Shown: positions 42,542 to 52,911 of the stretch, piece after piece | Numbering within the stretch: position 1 is the first letter of the stretch | Layout: every line of letters starts with the position of its first letter | Source of the DNA: Clytia hemisphaerica | Lineage: Eukaryota; Cnidaria; Hydrozoa; Leptothecata; Clytiidae | Length of the DNA stretch: 64,000 nt | Direction: 5' to 3' | Assembly: GCA_902728285.1 (NCBI GenBank) | Contig: CACVBU010000271.1 | Location: 2,113,717-2,177,716 of the forward strand | Made by a program: the position numbers and the translations under genes | Notes under the pieces: model-generated | Told to the model about the DNA's origin: nothing | Seen by the model: only the letters and a program-made list of their open reading frames with translations | Databases searched by the model: none

Positions 42542-42838
42542 ATGCAACCAACCCGACCACGAGAACTAAATTTGTCAATACTAAATGAATTTGCCGAACT
42601 TATAGTTCTCGTTGGAATAAATTCTCATATAACACAACCTTTGTTAAACTTTATAGAAAATGGATTACAATTGGATCATAAAGTTCTACGCCCTTCTGGC
42701 GGAGGGAACCCCAGAGATGGCACAACAATATTGCTTGGTAGAGACAATGAAAATAAACAACATGCAAGAACATATAAAGAATTTCATTTCACAAGCATGC
42801 GTATGAAATTTTATTTTCGTTTAACTTCTCCGAAGCCA
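42542..42838 (+). CDS. Unrecognised ~99-codon exon-like ORF
   Basis: It is open from ATG 42542 to a plausible donor (AGCCAGG|GTGAAT); read through, it stops at 42844. The composition looks like a real protein (FAELIVLVGINSHIT; VLRPSGGG; TILLGRD). No domain is recognised. It does not join in phase to the PA14 exon at 44052, so it is either a separate first exon or a transposon-derived remnant. Confidence 0.35.
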
Positions 42839-43228
42839 GGGTGAATTAATTTGGGACGAAAGAACGTCAGGGTGGAAAGGGCCGGAGGAATACCTACCAT
42901 TATATATAACGTCAAATAGTTTAAATACTTGGGAGAAAGACCTTTCCTTTATTGAATCTTTAACATCTTTAATCTTGTCATCTTTTAATATGTTTCACAA
43001 GGATTGCGTTTTGTCTCTTCACTTGGATGAGAATTTCCCCTGCAAAATTTTAAAACAATAAAGAACTCTTATGTGCTGTAACTTACTTAGGGGATGTAGA
43101 GTTTTGACTCTGAGGTTCAACATTTTTTAACATTACACTTAATACTTTTTTACGATCTGAGTATACAAAAGCTAAAAAATATTTCAATATGACTTACAAT
43201 ATAGCTTCTAATAAAAGACAATAAGCAC

Positions 43229-43465
43229 CCTTCCGGGGGGTACCTAGGCAAAACTTGATACGGGGGTCAGGGTCCCTTCTTTAGGCTGTGAAGATATCTG
43301 ATAAGGGGTCGACTTTTAGTAATTTTTGACAATTTCCAGGGTTGATCTTTCATTATGACAGGGTCCCAAATTTACCATAATTCATATCTGATAGGGTCCA
43401 TTTTTCAAACTCCAGTGACACATCCCTGTCGGCCATCAATGTCAGTGTCCCTGGGTTCCCTCCAA
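43229..43465. mobile_element. Decayed G-rich element (53219-54485 family)
   Basis: 'ccggggggtacctaggcaaa' at the left, 'ctgataggg/atgacaggg' repeats inside, and 'cactccagtgacac..cctgtcgg'-like sequence at the right resemble the termini and 'ctgacagggt' body of 53219-54485. Confidence 0.5.
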
Positions 43466-43912
43466 ATAGAAATATCGAATGGAAATAAAGCGGAAATTCT
43501 GAAATCGTTATTCTCGCCCACGAACTTTGAGATCTGAAAAATGCTTCAATACCCAGCAATCCCACTATATTTTTACCATCATTATGGCAAATAAAAGGCT
43601 GTATATCCCTTATCCATAAAATTGTATTAAGAGAATTTGTATTCTTTGACCCTTTCAGTCCCTGGACCCCGCCAGGTTTTTTCCAATAAAGGCCCAATAC
43701 GGAATGTAGAGGTTTCCCGGAGCTCCAAAAAGGAGAAAAAAAGCTTGAAATTTTATTGTGAAAATAGGTTGTTTTTGGCTTATCCATTTCTTTTAACAAT
43801 ATCTTTCAAACTAAGACGACACTTTGAAAATTCTGTTGTTTTTTCAAGTAGTGTAGAGCTCTGTGACTGAAAGGGCTACAACTTTTTCTCCCTCTCTCAA
43901 ACAGATTTAATT

Positions 43913-44027
43913 CAGACAATAGAGCAAGTACTTCGGAAACATGCGGAGAAGTGCAACGCTCGTTAAAATACAACGAAATCAGAATTACAAATCACTTCCT
44001 CTGGTAAGTTTGGCGTGGTTTAAAATC
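43913..44027 (+). repeat. Interspersed repeat R, copy 2
   Basis: Matches 25590-25712 and 45853-45968. It ends about 25 bases upstream of the first PA14 exon. Confidence 0.65.
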
Positions 44028-44051
44028 ACCTTATGCACCCTCTTGTTTTAG

Positions 44052-44223
44052 CACGAGGTCCAGTGATGACAATGGTATGGGAAACCAAGTTGGGTGCAGG
44101 GAGCAGTCAACCACCAGCACACATTGGGTACATGGATCAATTAGCTGGGATGATTTACATTGACGATCAATACTCCGTCCTTCAAAAAGCAATATTTGTT
44201 GCCCCACAAACGGGTGCTTACAG
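44052..44223 (+). CDS. PA14-domain protein, exon a
   Basis: The acceptor is TCTTGTTTTAG|CA and the donor TACAG|GTAATA. It encodes the first half of a PA14 domain: GPVMTMVWE then YMDQLAGMIYI and KAIFVAPQTGAYR, matching the F-x-A-P-x-T-G-x-Y-R/F core strand. PA14 domains are secreted or cell-surface beta-barrels that bind carbohydrate or act in adhesion (for example in fibrocystin-like proteins). It joins in phase to the exon at 45155, giving R-F-F. Confidence 0.75.
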
Positions 44224-44263
44224 GTAATAGCACTTAAATAATTTTTATAAGAACAAACTTACG

Positions 44264-44388
44264 TTATCGGCCAAAACTTAGTCGGCCTTAATTCTAGTCG
44301 GTCTTAATTATTAGTCGGCCCTAACTTTAGTCACCTCGTCAAAATTTAGTCACTAAGGGCTGACTAAGTTTTGGCTGATAAGGTATAA
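44264..44388. mobile_element. Hairpin MITE, TTATCGGCCAAAACTTAGTC type, copy 2
   Basis: Near-perfect inverted termini with repeated 'agtcggcc' words. Relative of 3166-3270. It begins 40 bases after the donor of PA14 exon a. Confidence 0.75.
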
Positions 44389-44399
44389 GTTAAGGGCTC

Positions 44400-44670
44400 T
44401 GAACAATGAAGTATAGGCCCGAAGGGCTAGAATCGAATCTCTTTGGTAAGATTTGAAGCCCCTGAAATCCTACCAAAGTTGCGCGGCTTAGCACGACCCG
44501 CCTGGTTTTTACACAAATGGCAGATTGAAACTAAGAAATTTGAAAAAATATCACTCGAAAACAAAGGAATCACTAAATTCAATCAGTGCATTTTTTAAGG
44601 CCTCACTTTTTTTTGCCTGAAAAAGGTTAGAGATTTGCTCTTAGTTCTTCGGGTTTATACTTAATTAATC
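44400..44670. mobile_element. Diverged CATTGAG-terminus MITE
   Basis: The interior 'cctaccaaagttgcgcggct' and 'gacccgcctggtttttacac' match the element at 48418-48703. The termini have decayed. Confidence 0.65.
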
Positions 44671-45154
44671 GAGAAAATCGATTAAAATTGACAATGCAAT
44701 GTTGTTTGACTCTTTGTGACGTACTATATACGCTTTGTATTGTAAAACATGCTGAAAAACAATTACGCCATGGTAGTAAAAGAATTAATATATGTAATCG
44801 TCAGCCGTGCAAAAAATATTGCTTCTTCTTCTTAAAAATTGAACTAGTAATCGGCAAAAAAGGAAAAACAAATATTCATTTTCATCGTCAAATCATAGAA
44901 ACCGTCCGATTTGTATGGCGAGCCGTCTTTTCTGGACTTTCATTTAATGACCTAATCAACGTTTTTACAATAGAATTTTCAATAGAAGTGATCGTTGAAC
45001 TTTGAGTAATCAGAAAAGCTGTTTTTCCATCTCTTTACATTCCTCTGGATTAAGGCGATAACAGAAAGCGGGCTACTCCTTTAGAAATGCAAACCCGTCT
45101 CAATCTAACCCGGCGCACCGCAAGGATTATTATTTTTATTTTTTTTTTATTTAG

Positions 45155-45249
45155 ATTTTTCACTTGCTCAGATGATGAAATTACGATTTATATTTCATCT
45201 GATAGTAACCCGGCTAACAAGCGTACCATTTTGTCCACACTGAATTTTT
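45155..45249 (+). CDS. PA14-domain protein, exon b
   Basis: The acceptor is TTTTTATTTAG|A. The translation FFTCSDDEITIYISSDSNP is the diagnostic PA14 S-D-D-x-x-x-x-Y-I-S segment and follows exon a in phase. The 3' end is uncertain: 45249 (TTTTT|GTTCAC) fits domain length if the next exon starts at 46040, whereas other GT sites at 45203 and 45220 would shorten it. Confidence 0.65.
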
Positions 45250-45852
45250 GTTCACCACCGTTAGTATATTTTTTTTCATTTTATTTTTCACTCTTTCATG
45301 GCCCGGAGAAAAGATTTTCATCAGTTTTCATTTTTATATCTTTCTGTTTTGCTAACCGAAAACGTCGTTTCTGCCTTTATCTGACGTTATTTTGAAACTT
45401 CCTTTGACGTCACTCTCTGTGCCCGTTAAAAGTTTCAAAAATACAGCAATTTCAATATACCTAATATATCAACGTATAGCAGCGCGGTTGGCTTTAAGGG
45501 TTTTGGTAATGAATTTGCAAGAGAATGTCACGACGACTTCAGGCATTTGTTGATCTCATTGCTTCTTGGTAAACCCGAACGCAGCAGTTTCCCCGTGCTT
45601 AGGTGAAGGTTATTAGGTGTATTGACTATCCAGCAATTCATATTCAATTGAAATTGATTCAAGTCTTGAACTGGCAAGAAAGTTGCCGTCGGCAGTGAGA
45701 GGTTTTCCTAATTTGTCAGGGCTCTTACAGCATAAAAAAATACCAAAATAGCAAAGAGGTATTGATTGAGTTGTTCTTTCGCTGAGTTGAAAAAAATTGA
45801 GCCCTAAAAATTCTTTTGTTGCAAAATTATAACGTCGACACTTTCTGTGTTT

Positions 45853-45968
45853 AATATAGAGCAAGTGCGTTGGAAACATGCGAAGGAGTGCAACGCTCGT
45901 TAAGAAACAATGAAATTACAATTACAAATCTATTCATCTGATAAGTTCGACAGGGTCTAAAACCGCCA
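45853..45968 (+). repeat. Interspersed repeat R, copy 3
   Basis: 'gcaagtgcgttggaaacatg' and 'aattacaattacaaatctat' match copies 1 and 2. It lies about 70 bases upstream of PA14 exon c. Confidence 0.65.
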
Positions 45969-46037
45969 ATGGTAATGACATGGTCCTAACCGATTAATAT
46001 GTAGGAATCTCCCCATTTCTCTTCTTTTTGTTTTTAG

Positions 46038-46205
46038 AGACATAAGATATTCCGATGCGGAAATCAATCTTCAAGCGAACGAAAAATATTATGTCGAGGT
46101 GCACTTTATTGAAGACAATGGAAATGATTATTTTTATGTAGGTATGGATCTGCCTGATGGAACTACGATCGGAACAATCACAACAAAATATCTTGAGCCA
46201 TACGA
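46038..46205 (+). CDS. PA14-domain protein, exon c (end of domain), followed by LINE
   Basis: The acceptor is TTTGTTTTTAG|A (46037) or two bases later. It encodes INLQANEKYYVEVHF, then Y-V-G-M-D-L-P-D-G-T and a final K-Y-L-E-P, the conserved C-terminal PA14 strands. The frame stops at 46212, where sequence changes to a truncated LINE. The original downstream part of the exon, or its donor, may have been displaced by that insertion, or the protein ends here. Confidence 0.65.
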
Positions 46206-46209
46206 ACCA

Positions 46210-47340
46210 TAATCTAACTGGTCTTATTAACCGACTTCGCAAGCATGTGCCTAGGAGATCTCTACTAACCATTTATAAATCTTTCATTAGGCCTCATCTT
46301 GATTATGGTGATATCGTATATGACCGCCCAGGAAATGCTACCTTTGTGCAGAAGCTTGAATCTATTCAATATAATGCCTGTTTAGCTATAACAGGCTGTT
46401 TTCGTGGAACGTCTCAAGAAAAACTATATTCAGAACTTGGTCTTGAAAGTCTTGCTGACAGGCGCTTTGCTAGAAGAATGACATTCTTCTATGGAATTAT
46501 TAATAATTTAGCCCCTTCGTATTTACGTAACTACCTGCCAGTAAGACTTACAGCACCAGGTGGCCTTAGAACAAGAAATCCTATTTATCCTCTTAATATA
46601 CGAACTGAGCGTTTCCGTAACACTTTTTTTCCGTACTGCATATCTCAGTGGAATGTTCTGGGAGGTAATATACGAGATCTACCTTCAATTAAAACTTTCA
46701 AAAAAGCAATCTATGAATTTTTGAGACCCAAGCAATCTCATGTTTTTGATGTTCCTGACATTCAAGGAGTGATCTTTCTTAATCGACATCGACTTCGGGT
46801 CGGTTTCAGCCATCTCAACGAGCATAAATTTAGACATGGCTTCCGCGACACTTTAGACCCTTTCTGTGGTTGCCGAACTAACTCTGTTGAAAACATTCAG
46901 CACTTTCTTCTGCACTGCTCTATATATTCTCATGCAAGACAATCTTTGTTCGACAAACTTCAGACCCTAGGCATTATTTTTCATCCGCCGCTTAACCCTC
47001 CTTTTTCTGTCGGCTTTTATTATATGGGGATTAAAGTTTAAGTTCAAATCTAAATAAATCTATTCTTTGTTCTGTTGTTGAATTTCTTAACGAAACTGGA
47101 AGGTTTAGCGGTGCTTTATTTTAGGCTTTTACCTAACAATTGTAGCTTCCTAATCCAAGATTTTTTTTTTTTTATTTACTTATTTATTTATTTTTTACAT
47201 AGTCTAGTTCCTCTGGCGATATAACGTTAGTTCCTAGCGGGGGGGGGGACTATATTTTATGTTTAAGTAATGTTTTGTAATATATGTTCGTAGTGTACAC
47301 GTGTTTTTGTTTCAAAAAAAAAAAAAAAAAAAAAAAAAAT
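46210..47340 (+). mobile_element. 5'-truncated non-LTR retrotransposon (jockey/CR1-like RT C-terminus, 3' UTR, poly-A)
   Basis: The frame to 47041 carries the post-catalytic RT region: SLLTIYKSFIRPHLDYGDIV, ITGCFRGTSQEKLYSELGLE, and a C-terminal HRLRVGFSHLNEHKF followed by C-x-C and H-F-L-L-H-C zinc-type ligands. It is open over 270 codons, so it is fairly recent. It lacks endonuclease and the catalytic RT core. It ends in an A-run of about 27 bases at 47314-47340. The same 3' UTR is at 6061-6190. Confidence 0.85.
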
Positions 47341-48085
47341 AATAATCCTCTACATTCGTTTTATAAAACCAATGACATTGAAAGATACAAGGAAATGAGA
47401 ACAAACTATGGGAACCTGGAATGGCAGAATGTTAAGCAAATCAAGGGTCAAATTATTCAAAATAGGGTACCAAAAGATACCTCAGCCTTTTCCTAGGAAC
47501 AAGAACAGAATAAGAACAATAACAGACTTAAAGCATCAAGAAAACTAAGAACAATCAAGACTCATAAAGGATTTTCTTGCTCTTGTATAAAAGAAGTTTA
47601 AAAACATTAATAAAATTCATCAACATGTCGATGAAGACGTTTATTGTAAATTTTCAATGGATTTTTTCTCAACTTTATAACTAGATTATAGAAGCTGTGA
47701 ATGTATGCATGTATGTCGGCAAACTTTTCGACACCGTAGAAATAGAAATAATTAATGCACATAATTTATAAATTCACATTTAATTAAATACTTCGACCCC
47801 TACGGTGTCAGAATTTTTTTATTTTAATTTATAACACTCGTTAATACCTTTTCAACGATAACAAATTAACAAAGTTGAATCATTGGCGCTATGATAATTG
47901 GAAACAAAATTAAAAGGTAAATGAGTTACCGAACCTAACTTTATGAGAAGTTTTTAAGGCTTTCTAAAGTAGACTGTAAGGGTCGATTAGAGAAACCAGA
48001 GAAAATCCGCATATTCATTTCCTTTGTATTTGTTTCATGCTAATGTGCTAGTGATAAATCACAATATTCCACAAGAAAAAAACTA
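47341..48085. other. No gene; decayed MITE pieces
   Basis: 'aagaacaataacag' and 'aagaacaatcaagactca' phrases at about 47500-47600 are remnants of the TA-target family. Nothing else is recognised. Confidence 0.4.
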
Positions 48086-49523
48086 GGTACCAGTGGATAC
48101 CCCTTAAAACCAGACACCCCTTAAAACCTACAAACTTGGGTTTTGGGCTCTCTTAAACACCAAACTTAATTTAATATTGTATAATTCACTTTTTTACAAT
48201 CTCTAGGTACTTTCATAAAATACCTAATTTCAAGAATTTTAATTATCGTAAAGTGTCGTAAAATTCGAAGTTATTGAAAATTTTATCCCTTCAAAAAATC
48301 ATGTTTTTCGGACCTAGAGATTACACAAATGAATTTAAAGTCATAAAACCTATACTTTTTAGGTACCTATACTTATGGTAGGTACGAAAAAATCATTTTC
48401 TTCTCCATGGTTACACCCATTGAGTTTCAAGCCGAAGGCTAGAGGTCAATCTCCTTGGTAGGATTTGAAGCCAACAAATCCTACCAAAGTTGCGCGGCCT
48501 TGAGCGACCCGCCTGGTTTTTACACAAATGACAGATTGAAACTAAAATTTACCGCTTCATTTTGAAAAATATATCACTCGAAAACAAAGGAATTGCTAGA
48601 TTCAATCCGTCATCAAAAATACGGCGCATATTTTAAGGCTTCAATTTTTCTTGCCTGAGAAAGGTTAGAGATTGACCTCTAGCCTTCGGCTTGAAACTCA
48701 ATGGTTACACCCCAAAGAAATCGTAAGGCCGTCAAAGTTCTATTTTTAAATTTAATTTATGGTAGTGGCCAATGAAAATCGACTTTCTCAAAATATGGTC
48801 ATATTGCATACCAACATCAGGGATATGATAAAGCGTATGATAAATGCTTTATCATATCCCTTGCCAACATGTCACAAATTTGATGGAGATTTTGAAAAAC
48901 ATTAGTAACATACATCAAAAATGAAGTGAATAAAAGTTTTGACCCTTCAAAGCCGTTTTTTGACAAACAAACAGGTGCAATTGCATTATGGATATGAAAT
49001 CCTGAAAAAATACAAATATTGTTTTGGGGAATGGATTTCTAGCAACTATTTGATCAAGTGAATCACGGTTCAGCATTTGAATTGCAATTTCACAGTCTCA
49101 ATAAGTTGTGAGCAAGGGGTCAATATTTGTAGGTTTTAAGGTGTATTAGTGTATGTTTTAAGGTGTAATTTGATTTTAACGTACAGTTTTGATAATGTTT
49201 AGGTACCAATGATTTAATTGTAGCATTAGTAACTTTGAAGTGAATCACTGTTCAAGATTTGAGACCAAAAGGACTATTTTATAAAATGTTATTCAAGAAA
49301 ACCATTTTGTAGGTTTTAAGGGGTAAATCGCTAAAACTGCATTTTTTCACCAAGCAATAAAAATTTTCTTAGCAGCTTTTACAAAATACCATACACAGGG
49401 AAGAAATTCATAGGTAGCCTAGACTCACCAGAAAAAGTTTCAGCCCTTATTGTTTTCTCTATCAGGATATAGGGGGTACCTTTTTTTTGCTGTGGGTTTC
49501 TTTTAGGGGTATCCACTGGTATC
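48086..49523. mobile_element. 1.44-kb palindromic element, GGTACCAGTGGATACCCC termini, TA flanks
   Basis: The left GGTACCAGTGGATACCCCTT is inverted at the right (AGGGGTATCCACTGGTATC). Both flanks carry TA. Interior 'gtaggttttaaggtg' phrases recur. It contains the complete MITE at 48418-48703. Confidence 0.75.
48418..48703. mobile_element. 286-bp MITE with 8-bp TSD GTTACACC
   Basis: The TIR CATTGAGTTTCAAGCCGAAG continues 'gctagaggtcaatctc' and is inverted at the right. GTTACACC occurs at 48410-48417 and 48704-48711. An 8-bp TSD points to the hAT superfamily. It is nested in 48086-49523. Confidence 0.85.
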
Positions 49524-49729
49524 TAAAAATAGTTAGTCGAGCTTGATGGATATTCGACAAAGCAAAACTGACAAAACAAAGTCATTTTCGGGTATTTGCT
49601 TATTACACAGCTCGGAGTCACAAAAGGATTTCTTTTGAAGGAAAATCATTTCATGAACATTTCACTAATAGTCAAAGTCCCAGAAGAATTGTAAAACACT
49701 CCCTTCTCATAGAGATGATGTCCTTTAAG

Positions 49730-50032
49730 TACCCTTTCTCACAGACCCGGTATGATTTCTTCAGTCAGCGGGGATAAAAATAACGGACTGAAACTCGATG
49801 GGGATCCATATTCCCATATTTTTATGGCTGGGGATTTCAATTCCTGTTTTTTTAATTAGAAAATTCAGTGGGGATGGGAAAAGTAGTAAATATTTTGCAG
49901 TGAGGATTAGTTTATTTGATTATTTTCAGTGGGGAAAAAAATTGGAGGATAATTTTCCACCGGGGACGATTTTTTGTTCATTTTTTTCCAGTGGGAATAA
50001 GGGGTCCCAGTGGGTCTGTGAGAAGGGGGTGT
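49730..50032. mobile_element. MITE with CTTTCTCACAGACCC termini, copy 2
   Basis: The left 'accctttctcacagacccgg' and right 'agtgggtctgtgagaagggg' are inverted. The interior is G-rich 'agtgggga/cagtgggg' repeats. Relative of 2450-2859. Confidence 0.75.
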
Positions 50033-51619
50033 TGTAAAATATTAGATGTATTTGATGATATAATCTGGTCGAGCTTAACATCCATATTTGAAATCTCCAT
50101 CTTACTCCTTGCTTGATGAACAGTATTAAAGTCTGTCTCAATATAATCTGTTTAACCACCTAGTTGAAAATGCTCTCCTTCTAAAGGATTTCTCCGTCAA
50201 CCAGGATTTTTGTCCAAAACATAAACAGGCAAGAATAAAAATGATTTGTGATAAATTGCAGTCAAACAAAAAACAGGGCAGTAAAACAGAATAAGGTAAT
50301 GTCAGCGTTAAAAGCATTCCTAAAAAGTTGGTTTGGTGATGGTGGTAGACATTATGAATTTCACTCTGTTTCTAAAAGCTCTTTTATCTGTTTATTCAGT
50401 TATATTAGCACATTCCAGCAGTCCAATAGCACTACTTTTCTATAAACCTGTGAATTTGCTGAAAGGAAAAATAAATAAATTGAGTCCTTTTCAGACATTG
50501 AGATTAACTTATTTTCTATCCAGCGAACAGTTTTCTCCATCATCATATAGCTCTAACACTACTGTACTGAACTGATACAGCACAGCACACAGCTGACAAG
50601 TAAAATAATTTTTGAAACTGCACCAAAATATAAAACAAGGCCCTATAAAAGGGAAATTCCATAAAGGAAAGTTTGCATTTTGTAAAAATTTATATAAATA
50701 CATTCATATTATAGAAAACGTAAAATGTTAAAGCAGCAAATTTGTAAAATATAAAAAAAATGAAGCGACTGCTTAACTAGAAATTTTCGTCATCTTTCGT
50801 GACTTCATCAGCATATAGCTCAACAGATGACGAAAATTTCTTCTTAAGCATTCATATTATACGTATACATATAGTTGACACTCTCTAATTCGGGAATTGG
50901 ATTCTCATTGAATACGTGAGCGTATCGAATAGTGGGAAGTCTCCCCAATCCAATAAACAAGAGGTAAAAATATTGAATTTTAGAGGTGGAGAAGAAAAAC
51001 ATAAGCGAAAATTGATTGTTTTGAACGATTGCATCAGTACAAAAAACCTTCAAAGACAAGATTTCATCAAAAACTACAGGATCTTATCACATAGTAGAAC
51101 GTCGAATTAAAGAGCGTCAACTGTCACTGTAATAACATTTTTTTACTTTTTTCTCCTTTAAAAGATTTTTCACAGTATGGGAGAGGAAGACTTCGCGATT
51201 GATCTAAACACTGCATTGAACGTTGCACATTTCCGAAATTCAAGCAAGACATCTGGCAGTCGTACCTATTCTTGCGCTGATTGTTTTCTTGAAATATGTT
51301 ACGTTTTGCTTCTTCCAGAAATGAAAGCTATATCATTTGAAAAATCAAGTGATATTTTTTAAAATTTTTGCCACCGCAGTAAGCCTAAAGCTTCCGAAGA
51401 TGGCATTCATAGCTTCACGCATAAGGAAGTTGGGCAAACCATCTTATAATAGGGAAACCATCTTATAATTTTGCGCGCGTTTTTCAGTATTTTAGTTCCG
51501 GTTAAATGGTGTACCGGTAACATTCTTAGCTTGACTGTATTTCTATTGATTTATCATCATTAAAAACACTTTTTCGGATTTGTTTTGATCTGATTACCCA
51601 TTTTCAAAGAAGCTCTATA
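50033..51619. other. Intergenic with one hairpin
   Basis: A hairpin at 50771-50849 pairs 'gaaattttcgtcatct' with 'agatgacgaaaatttc'. Short frames on both strands (for example 51177-51362) have no recognisable motif. Confidence 0.45.
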
Positions 51620-52164
51620 CAGGGTGTCCCTAATTAAAGTATCGAGTTTGAACATGCGATTGAGTAGAAAAGTTTGTGTGTGTTATCGGGAAAAGGATAA
51701 TTACAAGGTCTCAAAAGAAGGTTGTCTATTGCTCATTCCGACATTTTAAATTTTCCGGGGGTTTTGTTGTTTGGAATTGATTAACTAACAGTTAGGTAGG
51801 GTCAGGGTTGCTAGTAACGGCTTGTCACTGTGCCGGGTGCATACTCGGCGCCTTGGGCCCCGCAGGGTTGCTAGTAACGGCTCGAATTTCAGTCAGGTTA
51901 TAAGTCGATGTCGGAATGAGCAATAGACAACCTTCTTTTGAGACCTTGTAATTATCCTCTCCCAAACATCCCGTGTTATCGCTAAAATATTAGAACGTTC
52001 TCCATCACACAGGCTTATTACAAAAGGTAGTTGCAACGTATAAATTAATCGTAATGACAAAGAGAAAAAGAGGCAGAGCTTAAAATACAATTTTGTGAAC
52101 ACGCACATAAAACTTTCTACTCAATCGCATGTTCAAACTCGATACTTTAATTAGGGACACCCTG
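51620..52164. mobile_element. Tc1/mariner-type MITE, CAGGGTGTCCC termini, long palindromic form
   Basis: The termini match 23410-23660 and TA flanks both ends. An inner inverted pair ('caaggtctcaaaagaaggtt' and its inverse) surrounds a GC-richer core with 'cagggttgctagtaacggct' repeated at 51803 and 51864. Confidence 0.8.
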
Positions 52165-52911
52165 TATGTCTCTTTTATGACCTCAGGGAGTCAAATTAAG
52201 GGAAATTCCTTTTTTGGGGGGAAATTCCCTATTTAAACCACAAGTAGTTATTAACCGCTCTGAGCAACGCAAATTAGAAATTTTTATCCTTTCAAAAACT
52301 TGTCGTTTGATTATTACGGTAAAATGGCAGTTTAGTACAGTAGCGTTTAATATGATATAAATAAATCATTATATATCATTATTTTGGTAATAAAAGAGAT
52401 GACAAAAAAAACAGATAAATGACTTTATATTATCTCTATAAGAAGATATCTATGAGATATAGACACAAACTGCTAATATTTGTAGACTAAATTTTGCTTC
52501 AGATGAGATGATACTCTAACAGAAGTAACGACTATCAGTAAAATTTCTTTCCAAATTCCTTATTCCTTATTTGATTGTTCTTCTGAGGTGGCTCTTTGAC
52601 ACCCCTGTCTCAGCAACCCGGTAGAGTTTAAAAGCTCACCGGGGTGGCTAAGAAAATAACATATGTAGGTATATCAGAGTTTAGATACATCAGTTTGTTT
52701 TGATTTGTGTCTGCCCTGTTGGGCTCAGATTTCCCATTTATCCTCTCTTTCAGACTCCCATACATATAGCAGAACAGGGTACCTGGCCAGTCCTTTTCAG
52801 TTCTTCATTTTGCTGGTACTGCTGTTTTTATAATTTGCTAACTTTATCAACTACTATCATCACAATCTTACTGATTTTAATTGCTGCTAATCCTTAATTG
52901 TATCCATCAAT

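Noticed and set aside
44688..45005. 105-codon plus-strand ORF between PA14 exons a and b
   Set aside because: Lies wholly in the intron between two in-phase PA14 exons; no motif and no splice sites in the right phase.
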